Source of the DNA: Serinicoccus profundi
Lineage (GTDB): Bacteria > Actinomycetota > Actinomycetes > Actinomycetales > Dermatophilaceae
Direction: 5' to 3'
DNA length: 64,000 bases
Assembly (NCBI RefSeq): GCF_008001015.1
Contig: NZ_CP042862.1
Coordinates: 434,001 to 498,000 of the forward strand
Within the stretch, counting starts at the first letter, position 1; every line of letters begins with the position of its first letter. The notes under the pieces are model-generated. The model was given only the letters and a program-made list of their open reading frames with translations. It was not told where the DNA came from and ran no database searches. Below are positions 1 to 9,548 of this stretch, one piece after another. The position numbers and the translations under genes are program-made.

Positions 1-413
1 AGCGGGGCGGAGTCCTCGTGCGTCGGCTCCAGGTGAGCGTCCGGCTCCTGGTGGGCGTCCGTCGCCCGGTGCGCATCGGCGCCCTGGTGCGTCTCGGTCC
101 CGCCGACGGGCTCACCCATCGGGGCCGGTCCGGTCTGCCCGGTCACCTGGTGGTCCGCGTCACGGTCCAGGTGGGCGTCGCGACCCGCGCCATCGCGGTG
201 CAGGTCCTCGCTCAGCGCGGGGTCGGTGGTCGTGCCGGCCCCGGTGGTCGTGGTGTCGCGGGCGTCGTGGCTGCCGATCTCGTCACGGTCACGGTCGCGG
301 GCGTCGAGCGCCGCGTCCCCGTCGTCGCCAGGGCGGCGCAGCAGCCAGAAGACGACGATGCCGATGAGGAGCAGCAGCAGGATCAACAGGATCCAGGCGG
401 TTGGGCTGTCCAT
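1..413 (-). CDS. membrane-anchored protein with charged His/Asp-rich tail (3' end outside window)
   Basis: This gene reads leftwards and leaves the window at base 1, so only the first 137 codons are visible. The ATG at 413 has a GGAGGG ribosome site just upstream. Residues 5-24 are one strongly hydrophobic membrane segment rich in Leu and Ile, followed by Arg-Arg. The rest is a low-complexity tail full of Asp, His, Arg, Glu and Thr, with imperfect short repeats of the type DAH-x-x-x-D. I recognise no enzyme domain. A single-pass membrane protein with a disordered cytoplasmic tail is the simplest reading; a role in metal binding is only a guess from the histidines. It is divergent from the methyltransferase at 556. 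Confidence 0.6.
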   Translation of the reverse strand, partial: MDSPTAWILLILLLLLIGIVVFWLLRRPGDDGDAALDARDRDRDEIGSHDARDTTTTGAGTTTDPALSEDLHRDGAGRDAHLDRDADHQVTGQTGPAPMGEPVGGTETHQGADAHRATDAHQEPDAHLEPTHEDSAP

Positions 414-542
414 CGTGGTCCCTCCGTTCGGCGGCCCGTTGCGGGGCCGCATGTCGGGTCTGTGGCGGGCTGGTGCCCGCGACCGACCTCCACCGTAGTG
501 CGAAACCTGCAGGTCGGCCATGGCAGCGGGACGCTGCGGTGC

Positions 543-548
543 GACAAT
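543..548 (+). promoter_or_regulatory. -10 element for a probable leaderless methyltransferase transcript
   Basis: GACAAT lies seven bases upstream of the ATG at 556, the spacing expected when transcription starts at the start codon itself. No Shine-Dalgarno sequence is visible between them. Confidence 0.4.
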
Positions 549-555
549 CCTGCGG

Positions 556-1200
556 ATGAGCGAGCCGAGCGAGCCTCCCGTGGGTGTGGGCCCCTGGGCC
601 GGACCGTGGCCGACGACGGCCTCCGGTGAGCTGCCGGCGCACCTCGACCCGGAGCTCCTGACGACCGGCGACCGGCGCAACGTGCTCGACCGTTACCGCT
701 ACTGGAGCCACGAGGCGGTGGTCGCCGACCTCGACACCCGCCGCCACGGCTTCCACGTCGCGATCGAGAACTGGGGGCACGACTTCAACATCGGGTCGGT
801 GGTGCGCACCGCGAACGCCTTCAACGCCGCGGCGATCCACATCGTCGGACGGCGTCGGTGGAACCGGCGCGGGGCGATGGTCACCGACCGCTACCTCCAC
901 GAGCATCACCACGCCGACGTCGCGGGCCTGCTCACCTGGGCGCGCGAGAACGGCCTGCCCGTCCTCGGCGTCGACAACGTCCCCGGCTCCGTGCCGCTGG
1001 AGGGGTATGCCGTGCCCCGCGACTGCGTGCTCTTCCTCGGCCAGGAGGGGCCCGGTCTGAGCGCCGAGGCGGTCGAGGGCTGCCAGGACGTCCTGGCGAT
1101 CACGCAGTACGGCTCCACGCGGTCGGTCAACGCGGGCGCGGCGGCGGCCATCGTCATGTACCACTGGGCGCTGGAGCACGCCGGCGACCTGACACCATGA
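556..1200 (+). CDS. TrmH/SpoU-family RNA 2'-O-methyltransferase
   Basis: A 214-residue SPOUT-class methyltransferase expected to transfer a methyl group from S-adenosylmethionine to a ribose 2'-OH in tRNA or rRNA. The three family motifs are all present: motif 1 NIGSVVRTANAF (about residues 77-89) with the catalytic Arg, motif 2 LFLGQEGPGLS (about 159-169) and motif 3 ITQYGSTRSVNAGAAAAI (about 182-199), which form the trefoil knot. The chosen ATG at 556 follows a -10 element by seven bases; an upstream in-frame ATG at 520 would add residues that do not look like the family. The N-terminal 60 residues are not a recognised RNA-binding domain. The target base cannot be read from sequence. It ends four bases before the next gene. 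Confidence 0.85.
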   Translation: MSEPSEPPVGVGPWAGPWPTTASGELPAHLDPELLTTGDRRNVLDRYRYWSHEAVVADLDTRRHGFHVAIENWGHDFNIGSVVRTANAFNAAAIHIVGRRRWNRRGAMVTDRYLHEHHHADVAGLLTWARENGLPVLGVDNVPGSVPLEGYAVPRDCVLFLGQEGPGLSAEAVEGCQDVLAITQYGSTRSVNAGAAAAIVMYHWALEHAGDLTP

Positions 1201-1204
1201 GCGG

Positions 1205-2008
1205 ATGCGCCGTAACCTCACCGCCGACCTGACCGCCACCGTGACCAGCCCGGTCGAGGCCACCATCGGGGTGACCGTCGCCGACCAGGTGACCCGTGGC
1301 GAGGAGCGCTTCTCGGTCACCCTCGACGGAGCGCCGGTCGAGGTGCAGGACGTCCTCGACGAGGCGTCCGGCACCCGGTGGCACGTCGTGCGTGACGTGG
1401 CCCCGGGGGAGCTGGCCGTGAGCTACGCCGCGACGGTCACCGACGGGGGCGCCGCCGCCGCGGTGAGCCCGCTGGAGCGCATCCACTACGTCCGCCCCAG
1501 CCGCTACGTCGACCTCGACCGCCTGGAGTCCGTCGCGCGGGCCGAGGTGGGCGACGTGGTCGGCGAGCAGGGGGTGCTCGACGTCGCCGCGTGGGTGCAC
1601 GACCACGTCCGCTACGTCATCGGATCCTCCACGGTCACCGACGGCGCCAGCGACACCTACCTCGCCCGGCGGGGTGTCTGCCGCGACTTCGCCCACCTGA
1701 CGCTCGCGCTGCTCCGGGCGCGCGGCATACCGAGCCGTCTCGTCGCCTGCTACGCCCCCGGGCTCTCCCCGATGGACTTCCACGCCGTCGTCGAGGCCGC
1801 GGTCGAGGACCGCTGGGTGGTGGTCGACCCCACCCGCCTGGCGCCGCGGGAGTCCCTCGTGCGCATCTGCGCGGGGGCCGACGCGAGCGAGACGTCCTTC
1901 CTCACCGTGCACTCCGGCGGGCTGACCTTCCGGACCCTCAAGGTCAGCGCTGCCGTCGACGGCGACCTGCCGACCGACGACCACCAGGGCACGGTGTCGA
2001 TCGGCTGA
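1205..2008 (+). CDS. transglutaminase-like domain protein (plus-strand copy)
   Basis: A 267-residue protein of the transglutaminase/protease-like superfamily. The N-terminal half (about 1-95) is a beta-rich domain; the core follows. The papain-like triad is intact: Cys159 in RRGVCRDF, His193 in MDFHAVVEA and Asp208 in VVVDPTR. No signal peptide is visible, so it should be cytoplasmic. Members act as peptidases or acyl transferases; the substrate is unknown. It follows the methyltransferase by four bases, so it is probably co-transcribed, and it converges (12-base gap) on a second transglutaminase that ends an alpha-E/ATP-grasp operon, which suggests the same pathway. The helix after Cys159 contains a Gly-Ile-Pro written with the rare ATA codon inside a GGCATACC word. 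Confidence 0.85.
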   Translation: MRRNLTADLTATVTSPVEATIGVTVADQVTRGEERFSVTLDGAPVEVQDVLDEASGTRWHVVRDVAPGELAVSYAATVTDGGAAAAVSPLERIHYVRPSRYVDLDRLESVARAEVGDVVGEQGVLDVAAWVHDHVRYVIGSSTVTDGASDTYLARRGVCRDFAHLTLALLRARGIPSRLVACYAPGLSPMDFHAVVEAAVEDRWVVVDPTRLAPRESLVRICAGADASETSFLTVHSGGLTFRTLKVSAAVDGDLPTDDHQGTVSIG

Positions 2009-2020
2009 GACCGACCGGCC

Positions 2021-2863
2021 TCAGGGCCGCAGGGCCGTGAGCTCCACCTCGACGAACATCGAGCTGCTCTTGGTGCCGGTGTAGATCCCGCGCAGCGGCG
2101 GGACGTCGCCGTACTCCCGGCCCTTGGCGACCTCGACGTGCCGCCCGCCGGGCTGGATGGCGTTGGTCGGGTCCATGCCCACCCATTCGCCGTCCCACCA
2201 GCGCACCCACGCGTGCGACTCCCCGGTGTAGGGGGTGCCGATCTCCGGCTCGCGGGCCGGCAGGAGGTAGCCGCTGACGTAGCAGGCGGGGATGCCGACC
2301 GCCCGCAGGCAGCCGATCGTGAGGTTGGACATGTCCTGGCAGACGCCCGAGCGGTTGGCCCACGCCTCCGAGGCGCGGGTGTGCACCCCGGTCGACCCGG
2401 AGACGTACTCCATCTCGTCGTGGACGAGCTCGACGACCTCGCGGGCGCAGTCGCCCGGGGTCGCGCTGCGCCCGGCGATCTCCTCGACCCTGGCCTTGAG
2501 CTCGGCCGGGGGCTCGACCATGGGCGACTGCAGGAGGTACTCGCTGAGGTCGTCGAAGACCTCCGAGCTGCGCACGGCGTCCCAGCCGAGGCCGTGACCG
2601 GTGACCTCCGGGCGCTGCACGTCGACGGTGGCGGAGGCGGTGACCGCCAGCCGCGGGTGCGGCTCGTGCACCTCGAACTGCGTCACCGTGGTGCCCCAGT
2701 AGTCGGTGTAGGTGTTGGTCCACGCCGTGGGGGAGATGTCGACCTTGGTATGCAGCACCGCCTGGTGCAGGGTCGAGCGCGGCGACATCCGGGCCTCGTT
2801 GAAGGAGTGCGAGGCCATGCCGGCGTACTCGTAGCCGGTGCGGTGCACGATCCGGAGCAGCAT
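2021..2863 (-). CDS. transglutaminase family protein of the alpha-E/ATP-grasp operon
   Basis: A 280-residue protein with the bacterial transglutaminase-like N-terminal domain (about 1-90) and a catalytic core. The triad reads Cys175 in NRSGVCQDMSN, His218 in GESHAWVRWW and Asp231 in GMDPTNA. It is the last gene of a minus-strand operon: its ATG overlaps the stop of the alpha-E gene (ATGA at 2863-2866). Family knowledge: this transglutaminase type co-occurs with circularly permuted ATP-grasp and alpha-E proteins and was proposed by Iyer, Aravind and colleagues to take part in synthesis or removal of peptide tags. No signal peptide is seen. The cysteine peptidase or amide-transfer chemistry is expected, but the substrate is not known. 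Confidence 0.87.
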   Translation of the reverse strand: MLLRIVHRTGYEYAGMASHSFNEARMSPRSTLHQAVLHTKVDISPTAWTNTYTDYWGTTVTQFEVHEPHPRLAVTASATVDVQRPEVTGHGLGWDAVRSSEVFDDLSEYLLQSPMVEPPAELKARVEEIAGRSATPGDCAREVVELVHDEMEYVSGSTGVHTRASEAWANRSGVCQDMSNLTIGCLRAVGIPACYVSGYLLPAREPEIGTPYTGESHAWVRWWDGEWVGMDPTNAIQPGGRHVEVAKGREYGDVPPLRGIYTGTKSSSMFVEVELTALRP

Positions 2864-3795
2864 CAGCGCACCCCCGCCCGCCAGACGGACGCGCCGGCGC
2901 CGTCGAAGTAGTGGTCGGACACGGCGTCGTTGACCGCGCTGCAGGTGCGCTGCAGCCGGCTCATCCGCTCGGGCAGGTGGGCCATGGTCTCCTCCAACGA
3001 TCCGAACTCCAGCTCGGCCCGGGCCCGGCCCAGCGCGCGCAGCGCCTCACCGGTCAGGCCGGTCCGACGACCACCGGTCGTCGACTCCAACGAGGCCAGG
3101 GCGTCCTCGGCGGCCTGCAACGACACGAGCACCGAGCGGGGGAACATCCGGTCGAGCAGCAGGAACTCGGCCGCCTGGGCGTCGGTCGCCGCGCCGCGGT
3201 AGGTGCGGATGAACGCGTGGTGGGCCCCGCAGGCGCGCAGGGTCTGCGTCCAGGCATACGGGCTCTCGGCGTTGTAGGCCGCGGACTCGATGATCCGCGA
3301 GGTCATGTCGACCCGCTCCAGCTGCCGGCCGAGCATCATGTACTGCCAGCCCTCGTCATGGGTCATCGTCGTGTCCGCGATGCCTCCGACGACGGCGCAG
3401 CGCTCGCGGACCAGCTGGCAGGCGCGGTGCGCGGGGACGTGCTGCAACCGGTTGCCGCGCATCATGTTCCAGGTGGTGTTGACCGCCTCCCACATCTCCA
3501 GCGACACCGTCTCGCGGGAGCGGCGGGCGCTCTCGCGCGCGCCGTAGAACGCGGCGACCATGGAGGTGAGGGAGGTCTCGTCCCAGCCCAGGAGCTGCAG
3601 CACGGTCTGGTGGTCGGGGCTGGCCTCGCCGTCGATGCCCATGACCCGCAGCAGGACCTCGCTGGTGGCCTCCTCGTCGACGACGGGGTCCTCCAGCAGC
3701 AGGGTGAGGTGCACCTCGAGCAGGCGCGAGGTGTCCTCGGCGCGCTCGAGGTAGCGCCCGATCCAGAAGAGCGACTCGGCGATCCGGCTCAGCAC
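2863..3795 (-). CDS. alpha-E domain protein (DUF403)
   Basis: A 310-residue, almost wholly helical protein of the alpha-E (DUF403) family. The N-terminus MLSRIAESLFWIGRYLERAE is typical, with regular Arg/Glu/Trp spacing through the helices. No catalytic residues are known for the family; it is thought to be a partner of the circularly permuted ATP-grasp ligase. The start is GTG at 3795 with AGGAGG upstream, inside the last codons of the ATP-grasp gene, so the two overlap by seven bases and are probably translationally coupled. Its stop overlaps the start of the transglutaminase. The order ATP-grasp, alpha-E, transglutaminase is the conserved one. Confidence 0.88.
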   Translation of the reverse strand: MLSRIAESLFWIGRYLERAEDTSRLLEVHLTLLLEDPVVDEEATSEVLLRVMGIDGEASPDHQTVLQLLGWDETSLTSMVAAFYGARESARRSRETVSLEMWEAVNTTWNMMRGNRLQHVPAHRACQLVRERCAVVGGIADTTMTHDEGWQYMMLGRQLERVDMTSRIIESAAYNAESPYAWTQTLRACGAHHAFIRTYRGAATDAQAAEFLLLDRMFPRSVLVSLQAAEDALASLESTTGGRRTGLTGEALRALGRARAELEFGSLEETMAHLPERMSRLQRTCSAVNDAVSDHYFDGAGASVWRAGVR

Positions 3796-5375
3796 GGTCC
3801 CACCTCCTGGTCCGCGAGCTGCTGCTGTTGTTGCTGCTCCTGCTCGGCCGGCTCGGCCTCCGAGCGCTTGAGCGCGACCTGGGGGGCGGTGCCGATCTGC
3901 ACCTGGCGCTGCGCGCGGGGCTCGACGCGGGTGCGGCGGCCGTCGCCGGAGAGCACCCAGGTGTCCTTGGACCCGCCGCCGCGGCTGGAGTTGACGATGA
4001 GCTCGCCCTCGCCCAGCGCGACCCGGGTCAGGCCGCCGGGCAGGACCCAGACCTTCTCGCCGTCGTTGATCGCGAACGGTCGCAGGTCGACGTGCCGGGG
4101 TCGCAGCCCGTCGTCGACCATCGTCGGCACGGTCGAGAGCTGGACCACCGGCTGCGCGATCCAGCCGCGGGGGGAGGCGCTGACGGTCTCGCGCAGCTGG
4201 TCGAGCTCGGCCCTGCTCGCCTGCGGGCCGATGACGATGCCCTTGCCGCCCGAGCCGTCGACCGGCTTGAGCACGAGCTCGTCGAGGCGGTCCAGGACCT
4301 CCTCGCGGTGCGTCGGGTCCTCCAGCCGCCAGGTGTCGACGTTGGGCAGGATCGGCTCCTCACCCAGGTAGTAGCGGATGATGTCGGGCACGTAGGAGTA
4401 CATCAGCTTGTCGTCGGCGACCCCGTTGCCGACGGCGTTGGCGATGGTGACGTTGCCCGCGCGGGCGGCGTTGAGCACGCCGGGGCAGCCGAGCACCGAG
4501 TCGTTGCGGAAGGCCACCGGGTCGAGGAAGTCGTCGTCGACGCGCCGGTAGATGACGTGCACCGGCTGCAGGCCGTGGGTGGTGCGCATGAGCACCCGCC
4601 CGCCCTGGGTCACCAGGTCGCGGCCCTCGACGAGGCGGCAGCCCATGAGCCGCGCCAGCAGCGAGTGCTCGAAGTAGGCCGAGTTGTAGGGCCCGGGGGT
4701 GAGCACGACGACCTCGGGGTCGGTGATGCCCGACGGTGCGGCCGCGCGCAGGGCCCGCAGCAGACGGCTGGGGTATGCCGCGACCGGCCGGATCCGGTGG
4801 GTCCCGACCACCTCGGGCAGGGTCGAGGTCATCGCCCGGCGGTTGGTGAGGACGTAGGACACCCCGCTGGGGATGCGGACGTTGTCCTCGAGCACGCGGA
4901 AGGCGCCCTCGCCGTCGCGGATGAGGTCGATCCCCGAGACGTGGACGCGCACGCCGTTGCCGGGCTGGATGTCGAAGGCGACCCGGTGGTAGTGGTTGCT
5001 CGTCGTGACGATGTGCCGGGGGATGACCCGGTCGGTGATGATCTGCATCGGGCCGTAGACGTCGGCGAGGAAGGCCTCCAGCGCGGTGACGCGCTGCGCC
5101 ACCCCGGCCTCGACGTGGGACCAGGTCTGCGCGTCGATGACGCGCGGCACGATGTCGAGCGGGAAGGGCCGCTCCTCGCCCTCGTAGTCGAAGGTGACGC
5201 CCTGGTCGTGGTAGCTCTTGCTGACGTACTCGCCGCGGTTGCGGACGTCCTCGAGGCCGAAGGTGTCGAACTGCGTGGCGATCTGCTCGTAGCCGGGTCT
5301 GACCTCGCCGCGGTGGGCGACGGTCTCGTCGTAGATGGACGGCGTGGTCGGGTAGTCGGTGAACGCGCCTGTCAT
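3789..5375 (-). CDS. circularly permuted ATP-grasp protein (DUF404/DUF407 family)
   Basis: A 528-residue protein of the circularly permuted ATP-grasp type 2 family, predicted to ligate an amine to a carboxylate with ATP to form a peptide-like bond. The N-terminus (YDETVAHRGEVRPGYEQI) and the segment NGVRVHVSGIDLIRDGEG are family hallmarks; VLKPVDGSGGKGIVIGP (about residues 371-388) is the nucleotide-binding loop. The last 40 residues are a Glu/Gln-rich tail with a polyglutamine run. It is the first gene of the operon with alpha-E and transglutaminase. A TAGGGT -10 box lies six bases before the ATG, so the transcript is probably leaderless. Substrate and product are unknown. Confidence 0.88.
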   Translation of the reverse strand: MTGAFTDYPTTPSIYDETVAHRGEVRPGYEQIATQFDTFGLEDVRNRGEYVSKSYHDQGVTFDYEGEERPFPLDIVPRVIDAQTWSHVEAGVAQRVTALEAFLADVYGPMQIITDRVIPRHIVTTSNHYHRVAFDIQPGNGVRVHVSGIDLIRDGEGAFRVLEDNVRIPSGVSYVLTNRRAMTSTLPEVVGTHRIRPVAAYPSRLLRALRAAAPSGITDPEVVVLTPGPYNSAYFEHSLLARLMGCRLVEGRDLVTQGGRVLMRTTHGLQPVHVIYRRVDDDFLDPVAFRNDSVLGCPGVLNAARAGNVTIANAVGNGVADDKLMYSYVPDIIRYYLGEEPILPNVDTWRLEDPTHREEVLDRLDELVLKPVDGSGGKGIVIGPQASRAELDQLRETVSASPRGWIAQPVVQLSTVPTMVDDGLRPRHVDLRPFAINDGEKVWVLPGGLTRVALGEGELIVNSSRGGGSKDTWVLSGDGRRTRVEPRAQRQVQIGTAPQVALKRSEAEPAEQEQQQQQQLADQEVGPC

Positions 5376-5381
5376 GGCGCA

Positions 5382-5387
5382 ACCCTA
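5382..5387 (-). promoter_or_regulatory. -10 element TAGGGT of the ATP-grasp/alpha-E operon
   Basis: On the minus strand TAGGGT is followed by six bases and the ATG at 5375. There is no room for a Shine-Dalgarno site after the expected transcription start, so a leaderless mRNA is likely. Confidence 0.45.
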
Positions 5388-5458
5388 GAGGAGGCCCCCC
5401 GCGCCCTGTGGAAGCATGGGTGCTGACCTGACGTCATCCGCGTCCCGAGGAGGACCAC

Positions 5459-6483
<1,025 letters not shown>

Positions 6484-6487
<4 letters not shown>

Positions 6488-6900
6488 GCGCCGGCCCCGG
6501 GTCCTCCGACCTGCTCGGCATCCCCGTCACCGAGCTGCCCGAGGACCCCGCCGCGCGGGCGCTGGCCGAGGGTGACCCGCGGACGGTCGCGGCGGCATAC
6601 CCCACCTCGTGCCTGGCGTGGGCGATGCTCGCCGAGGACGCTCTGCACGAGGGCGACGACGTGGCGGCGTATGCCTTCGCCCGCACCGGCTACCACCGGG
6701 GGCTGGACCAGCTGCGCCGCGCCGGGTGGCGTGGCCAGGGTCCGGTGCCGTGGGAGCACGAGCCCAACCAGGGCTTCCTGCGCGCCCTGGGGGCGCTCGC
6801 GAAGGCTGCGGGGCGGATCGGTGAGAGCGAGGAGGAGCACCGGTGCACGGAGTTCCTCCGCGCGTCCTCGGCGACCGCGGCCCGTGAGCTCGGTCTCTGA
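6484..6900 (+). CDS. DUF3151 family protein
   Basis: A 138-residue protein of the DUF3151 family, found almost only in actinobacteria and usually directly after fba, as here (ATGA overlap). The family pattern ARTGYHRGLDQLRRAGWRG and PWEHEPNQGFLRAL is plain. It is helical, without membrane segments or known catalytic residues, and resembles a TPR-like helical repeat. The function is unknown; co-translation with aldolase hints at a role around central carbon metabolism but nothing more can be shown. A strong hairpin follows 14 bases after the stop. Confidence 0.88.
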
Positions 6901-6914
6901 ACCCCTGACATGTG

Positions 6915-6955
6915 CGAGCGGCGCCCGGGTCCGTGACCGCCCCGGGTGCCGCTCG
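6915..6955 (+). terminator. hairpin after fba-DUF3151
   Basis: Arms of 15 bases (6915-6929 and 6941-6955) pair with a single G-U wobble around an 11-base loop. No U-run follows, as is common for actinobacterial terminators. It sits just after the stop of the DUF3151 gene. Confidence 0.7.
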
Positions 6956-7057
6956 CTCCCCATGCGTCGGATCGATCGCGTCCCCTGACGTGCGGTCCGA
7001 CCAGCACATACAACCATGAGGAGAAGCCCGTGGCTGTCCCAACTGTGCCAGTGGCCC

Positions 7058-7063
7058 TATCCT
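7058..7063 (+). promoter_or_regulatory. -10 element TATCCT of the regulator at 7071
   Basis: TATCCT is seven bases before the ATG at 7071, with no Shine-Dalgarno site; this fits a leaderless transcript. Confidence 0.4.
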
Positions 7064-7070
7064 GCCATAG

Positions 7071-8045
7071 ATGAACGGTCAACCAGGGTCCGTCGGCCTG
7101 TCCGACGACGCGGAACAGCTCTATCGTCACGTCCTACGTTCCACCCCGGCCACGCTGAGCGAGCACGCCGAGACCCTGGGGTGGAGGGCCTCCCAGGCGC
7201 AGCGGGTCATGGGCGACCTGGAGCGGATGCGCCTCGCGCGCCGGGTCGCCGACGGCACCGTCAAGGTCGATGACCCTCGGGCCAGCGTCGGGCGGTTGCT
7301 GGACTCCGAGGAGTCCGAGCTCGACGACCGCCGGCGCCGGCTGCTCAACCTGCGGGAGTCCCTGGAGAGTTTCGAGTCCGACTACCGCCGCGGGCTCCAG
7401 CTCTCCGGGCCGCGGGTGCCCCCGTGGGAGCAGGTCGCCCCGACCGAGGCGGCGGCCGTCGTCGAGCACCTGTCGCGGACGTCCCGCGGTCCGATCATGC
7501 AGGTGAGCGCCAAGATCGGGACCGGTCCGGGGCACGAGGAGTCGGTGCGCCGGCAGTGGGAGGGCGCGGCCAGCAGCGGCCGGGACCTGCGTGCCATCTT
7601 CCCCCTGTCGGTGCTCACCGACCCGCAGTGGCACTCCTTCGCGCAGTGGCGTGCCCGCGCGGGGGAGCATCAGCGCTACCTCGCGGACGACGCGATCCGG
7701 GTGGAGTTCGGCATCTTCGGCCGGTCGGGGGTCATGCTCGAGGAGCCCGGTGAGGACGCCGACTTCCTCCTGCTGCGGGCGCCGGCCATCATCGACGCCT
7801 TCGTCGCGCTCTTCGACGAGCTGTGGAGGAGGGCGGAGCCGGTCATGTCGCGGGACGCCTCGGCCCAGGACGTCAAGCTCCTCGAGCTGCTCTCGCTGGG
7901 GTTCAAGGACGAGGCGATCGCCCGCCAGATGAGCCTGGGCCTGCGGACGGTGCGACGGCGGATCGCGGCCCTCATGGACGAGCACGGGGCCGACACGAGG
8001 TTCCAGCTGGGTCTCGCCGTGAGCCGCCGCGGGCTGGTCGACTGA
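7071..8045 (+). CDS. TrmB-like/LuxR-type HTH transcriptional regulator (copy 1)
   Basis: A 324-residue regulator with two DNA-binding-like ends. Residues 10-65 look like a TrmB-type winged helix (AEQLYRHVLRSTPATLSEHAE). A predicted coiled coil rich in Glu and Arg follows (about 78-112). The middle resembles a phospholipase-D-like or effector-sensing fold without clear catalytic residues. The last 60 residues are a LuxR/GerE-like helix-turn-helix (LLSLGFKDEAIARQMSLGLRTVRRRIAALM). The paralogue at 19774 has the same plan. Targets are unknown. It stands alone between fba-DUF3151 and purA. Confidence 0.75.
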   Translation: MNGQPGSVGLSDDAEQLYRHVLRSTPATLSEHAETLGWRASQAQRVMGDLERMRLARRVADGTVKVDDPRASVGRLLDSEESELDDRRRRLLNLRESLESFESDYRRGLQLSGPRVPPWEQVAPTEAAAVVEHLSRTSRGPIMQVSAKIGTGPGHEESVRRQWEGAASSGRDLRAIFPLSVLTDPQWHSFAQWRARAGEHQRYLADDAIRVEFGIFGRSGVMLEEPGEDADFLLLRAPAIIDAFVALFDELWRRAEPVMSRDASAQDVKLLELLSLGFKDEAIARQMSLGLRTVRRRIAALMDEHGADTRFQLGLAVSRRGLVD

Positions 8046-8075
8046 CTCGTGGTCGGGGACGGCGCCCGGCCTCGA

Positions 8076-8081
8076 TAGAGT
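8076..8081 (+). promoter_or_regulatory. -10 element of purA
   Basis: TAGAGT lies 36 bases before the purA ATG. The short leader carries GAGGAAGG as ribosome site. No PurR-like or purine riboswitch structure is visible here. Confidence 0.35.
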
Positions 8082-8117
8082 GAGGGGTCAGCTGCCACGA
8101 GAGGAAGGCACCGAGCC

Positions 8118-9416
8118 ATGCCAGCGATCGTCCTGGTCGGCACCCAGTGGGGTGACGAGGGAAAGGGCAAGGCGACCGATCTGCTGGGCTCCGACATCGA
8201 CTACGTCGTGAAGTTCAACGGCGGTAACAACGCCGGGCACACCGTCGTCATCGGGGACCAGAAGTACGCGTTGCACCTGCTGCCCAGCGGCATCCTCTCA
8301 CCGGGCTGCACCCCGGTGATCGGCAACGGCGTGGTCGTCGACCTCGGCGTGCTCATCGAGGAGCTCGACGGGCTGGAGGCGCGGGGGATCGACACCTCCT
8401 TGCTGCGGCTCAGCGCGAGCGCGCACGTCATCCCGCCCTACAACCGCGTCCTCGACAAGGTCAACGAGCGCTTCCTCGGCAAGCGCCGGATCGGCACCAC
8501 GGGCCGGGGTATCGGGCCGACGTATGCCGACAAGATGAGCCGGGTCGGCATCCGCGTCCAGGACCTGTACGACGAGTCGATCCTGCGGCAGAAGGTCGAG
8601 GCGGCCCTGGACATGAAGAACCAGGTGCTGCTGAAGATCTACAACCGCCGGGCCGTCGAGGTCGATGAGGTCATGGAAGAGCTGCTGCGGCACGCCGAGC
8701 GGATCCGGCCCATGGTCACCGACACCGCGCTCGAGCTCGGGGAGGCACTCGACGAGGGCAAGACCGTGCTCTTCGAGGCGGGCCAGGCGACCCTGCTCGA
8801 CGTCGACCACGGCACCTACCCCTTCGTGACGTCCTCCAACGCCACCGCGGGCGGGGCCTGCACCGGGTCGGGGGTGCCACCCACCCGCATCGACCGCGTG
8901 ATCGGGGTGTTCAAGGCCTACACCACCCGGGTCGGGGAGGGGCCGTTCCCCACCGAGCTGGAGGACGACAACGGTCGGCACCTGCGGGAGGTCGGTACGG
9001 AGTTCGGCACGACCACCGGCCGTCCGCGTCGCTGCGGCTGGGCCGATGTCGTCATCGGGCGCTACGCGCGCCGGATCAACGGCCTCACCGACGTCGTGCT
9101 CACCAAGCTCGACGTGCTCACCGGTCTGGAGACCATCCCGATCTGCGTCGCCTACGACGTGCAGGGCGAGCGCTTCGCGGAGATGCCGGTCAACCAGTCC
9201 GACTTCCACCACGCGCGCCCGGTCTACGAGGAGATGCCCGGGTGGAGCGAGGACATCACGGCGGCCCGTGAGTTCGGTGACCTGCCGGAGGCCGCGCAGC
9301 GCTACGTCGAGCGGCTGGAGGAGCTCATCGGCGCCCGGATCTCGGTCATCGGGATCGGTCCCGGGCGCGACGAGGTCATCGTCCGGCACGACCTTCTCGG
9401 GCGCGAGGAGGCCTGA
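8118..9416 (+). CDS. purA: adenylosuccinate synthase
   Basis: A 432-residue GTP-dependent enzyme that joins IMP and aspartate to adenylosuccinate, the first step from IMP to AMP. The N-terminal [14 protein letters not shown] holds the catalytic Asp and P-loop; [12 protein letters not shown] holds the catalytic His; [13 protein letters not shown] binds [15 protein letters not shown] and the C-terminal [12 protein letters not shown] segment bind aspartate and GTP. Length is exactly that of the family. ATG at 8118 follows GAGGAAGG. The other purine genes in the window (purC, purD, purL) are in a separate minus-strand operon. Confidence 0.97.
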   Translation: MPAIVLVGTQWGDEGKGKATDLLGSDIDYVVKFNGGNNAGHTVVIGDQKYALHLLPSGILSPGCTPVIGNGVVVDLGVLIEELDGLEARGIDTSLLRLSASAHVIPPYNRVLDKVNERFLGKRRIGTTGRGIGPTYADKMSRVGIRVQDLYDESILRQKVEAALDMKNQVLLKIYNRRAVEVDEVMEELLRHAERIRPMVTDTALELGEALDEGKTVLFEAGQATLLDVDHGTYPFVTSSNATAGGACTGSGVPPTRIDRVIGVFKAYTTRVGEGPFPTELEDDNGRHLREVGTEFGTTTGRPRRCGWADVVIGRYARRINGLTDVVLTKLDVLTGLETIPICVAYDVQGERFAEMPVNQSDFHHARPVYEEMPGWSEDITAAREFGDLPEAAQRYVERLEELIGARISVIGIGPGRDEVIVRHDLLGREEA

Positions 9417-9548
9417 CCCTGCCGGAGGCTCGTGCTCGCAGGCGCACGCCTGGGGTGACGACCTCGGAGGCGTGCCGTTCCCCGCAGGCGCGGTCTGCCG
9501 GCGGTGGACGCCGGGCACCCCGCTGCGCGGCGGCATACTGTGTCCTCC

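Noticed and set aside
8046-8117. Purine riboswitch upstream of purA
   Set aside because: The leader is only about 30 bases and has no three-way-junction elements.
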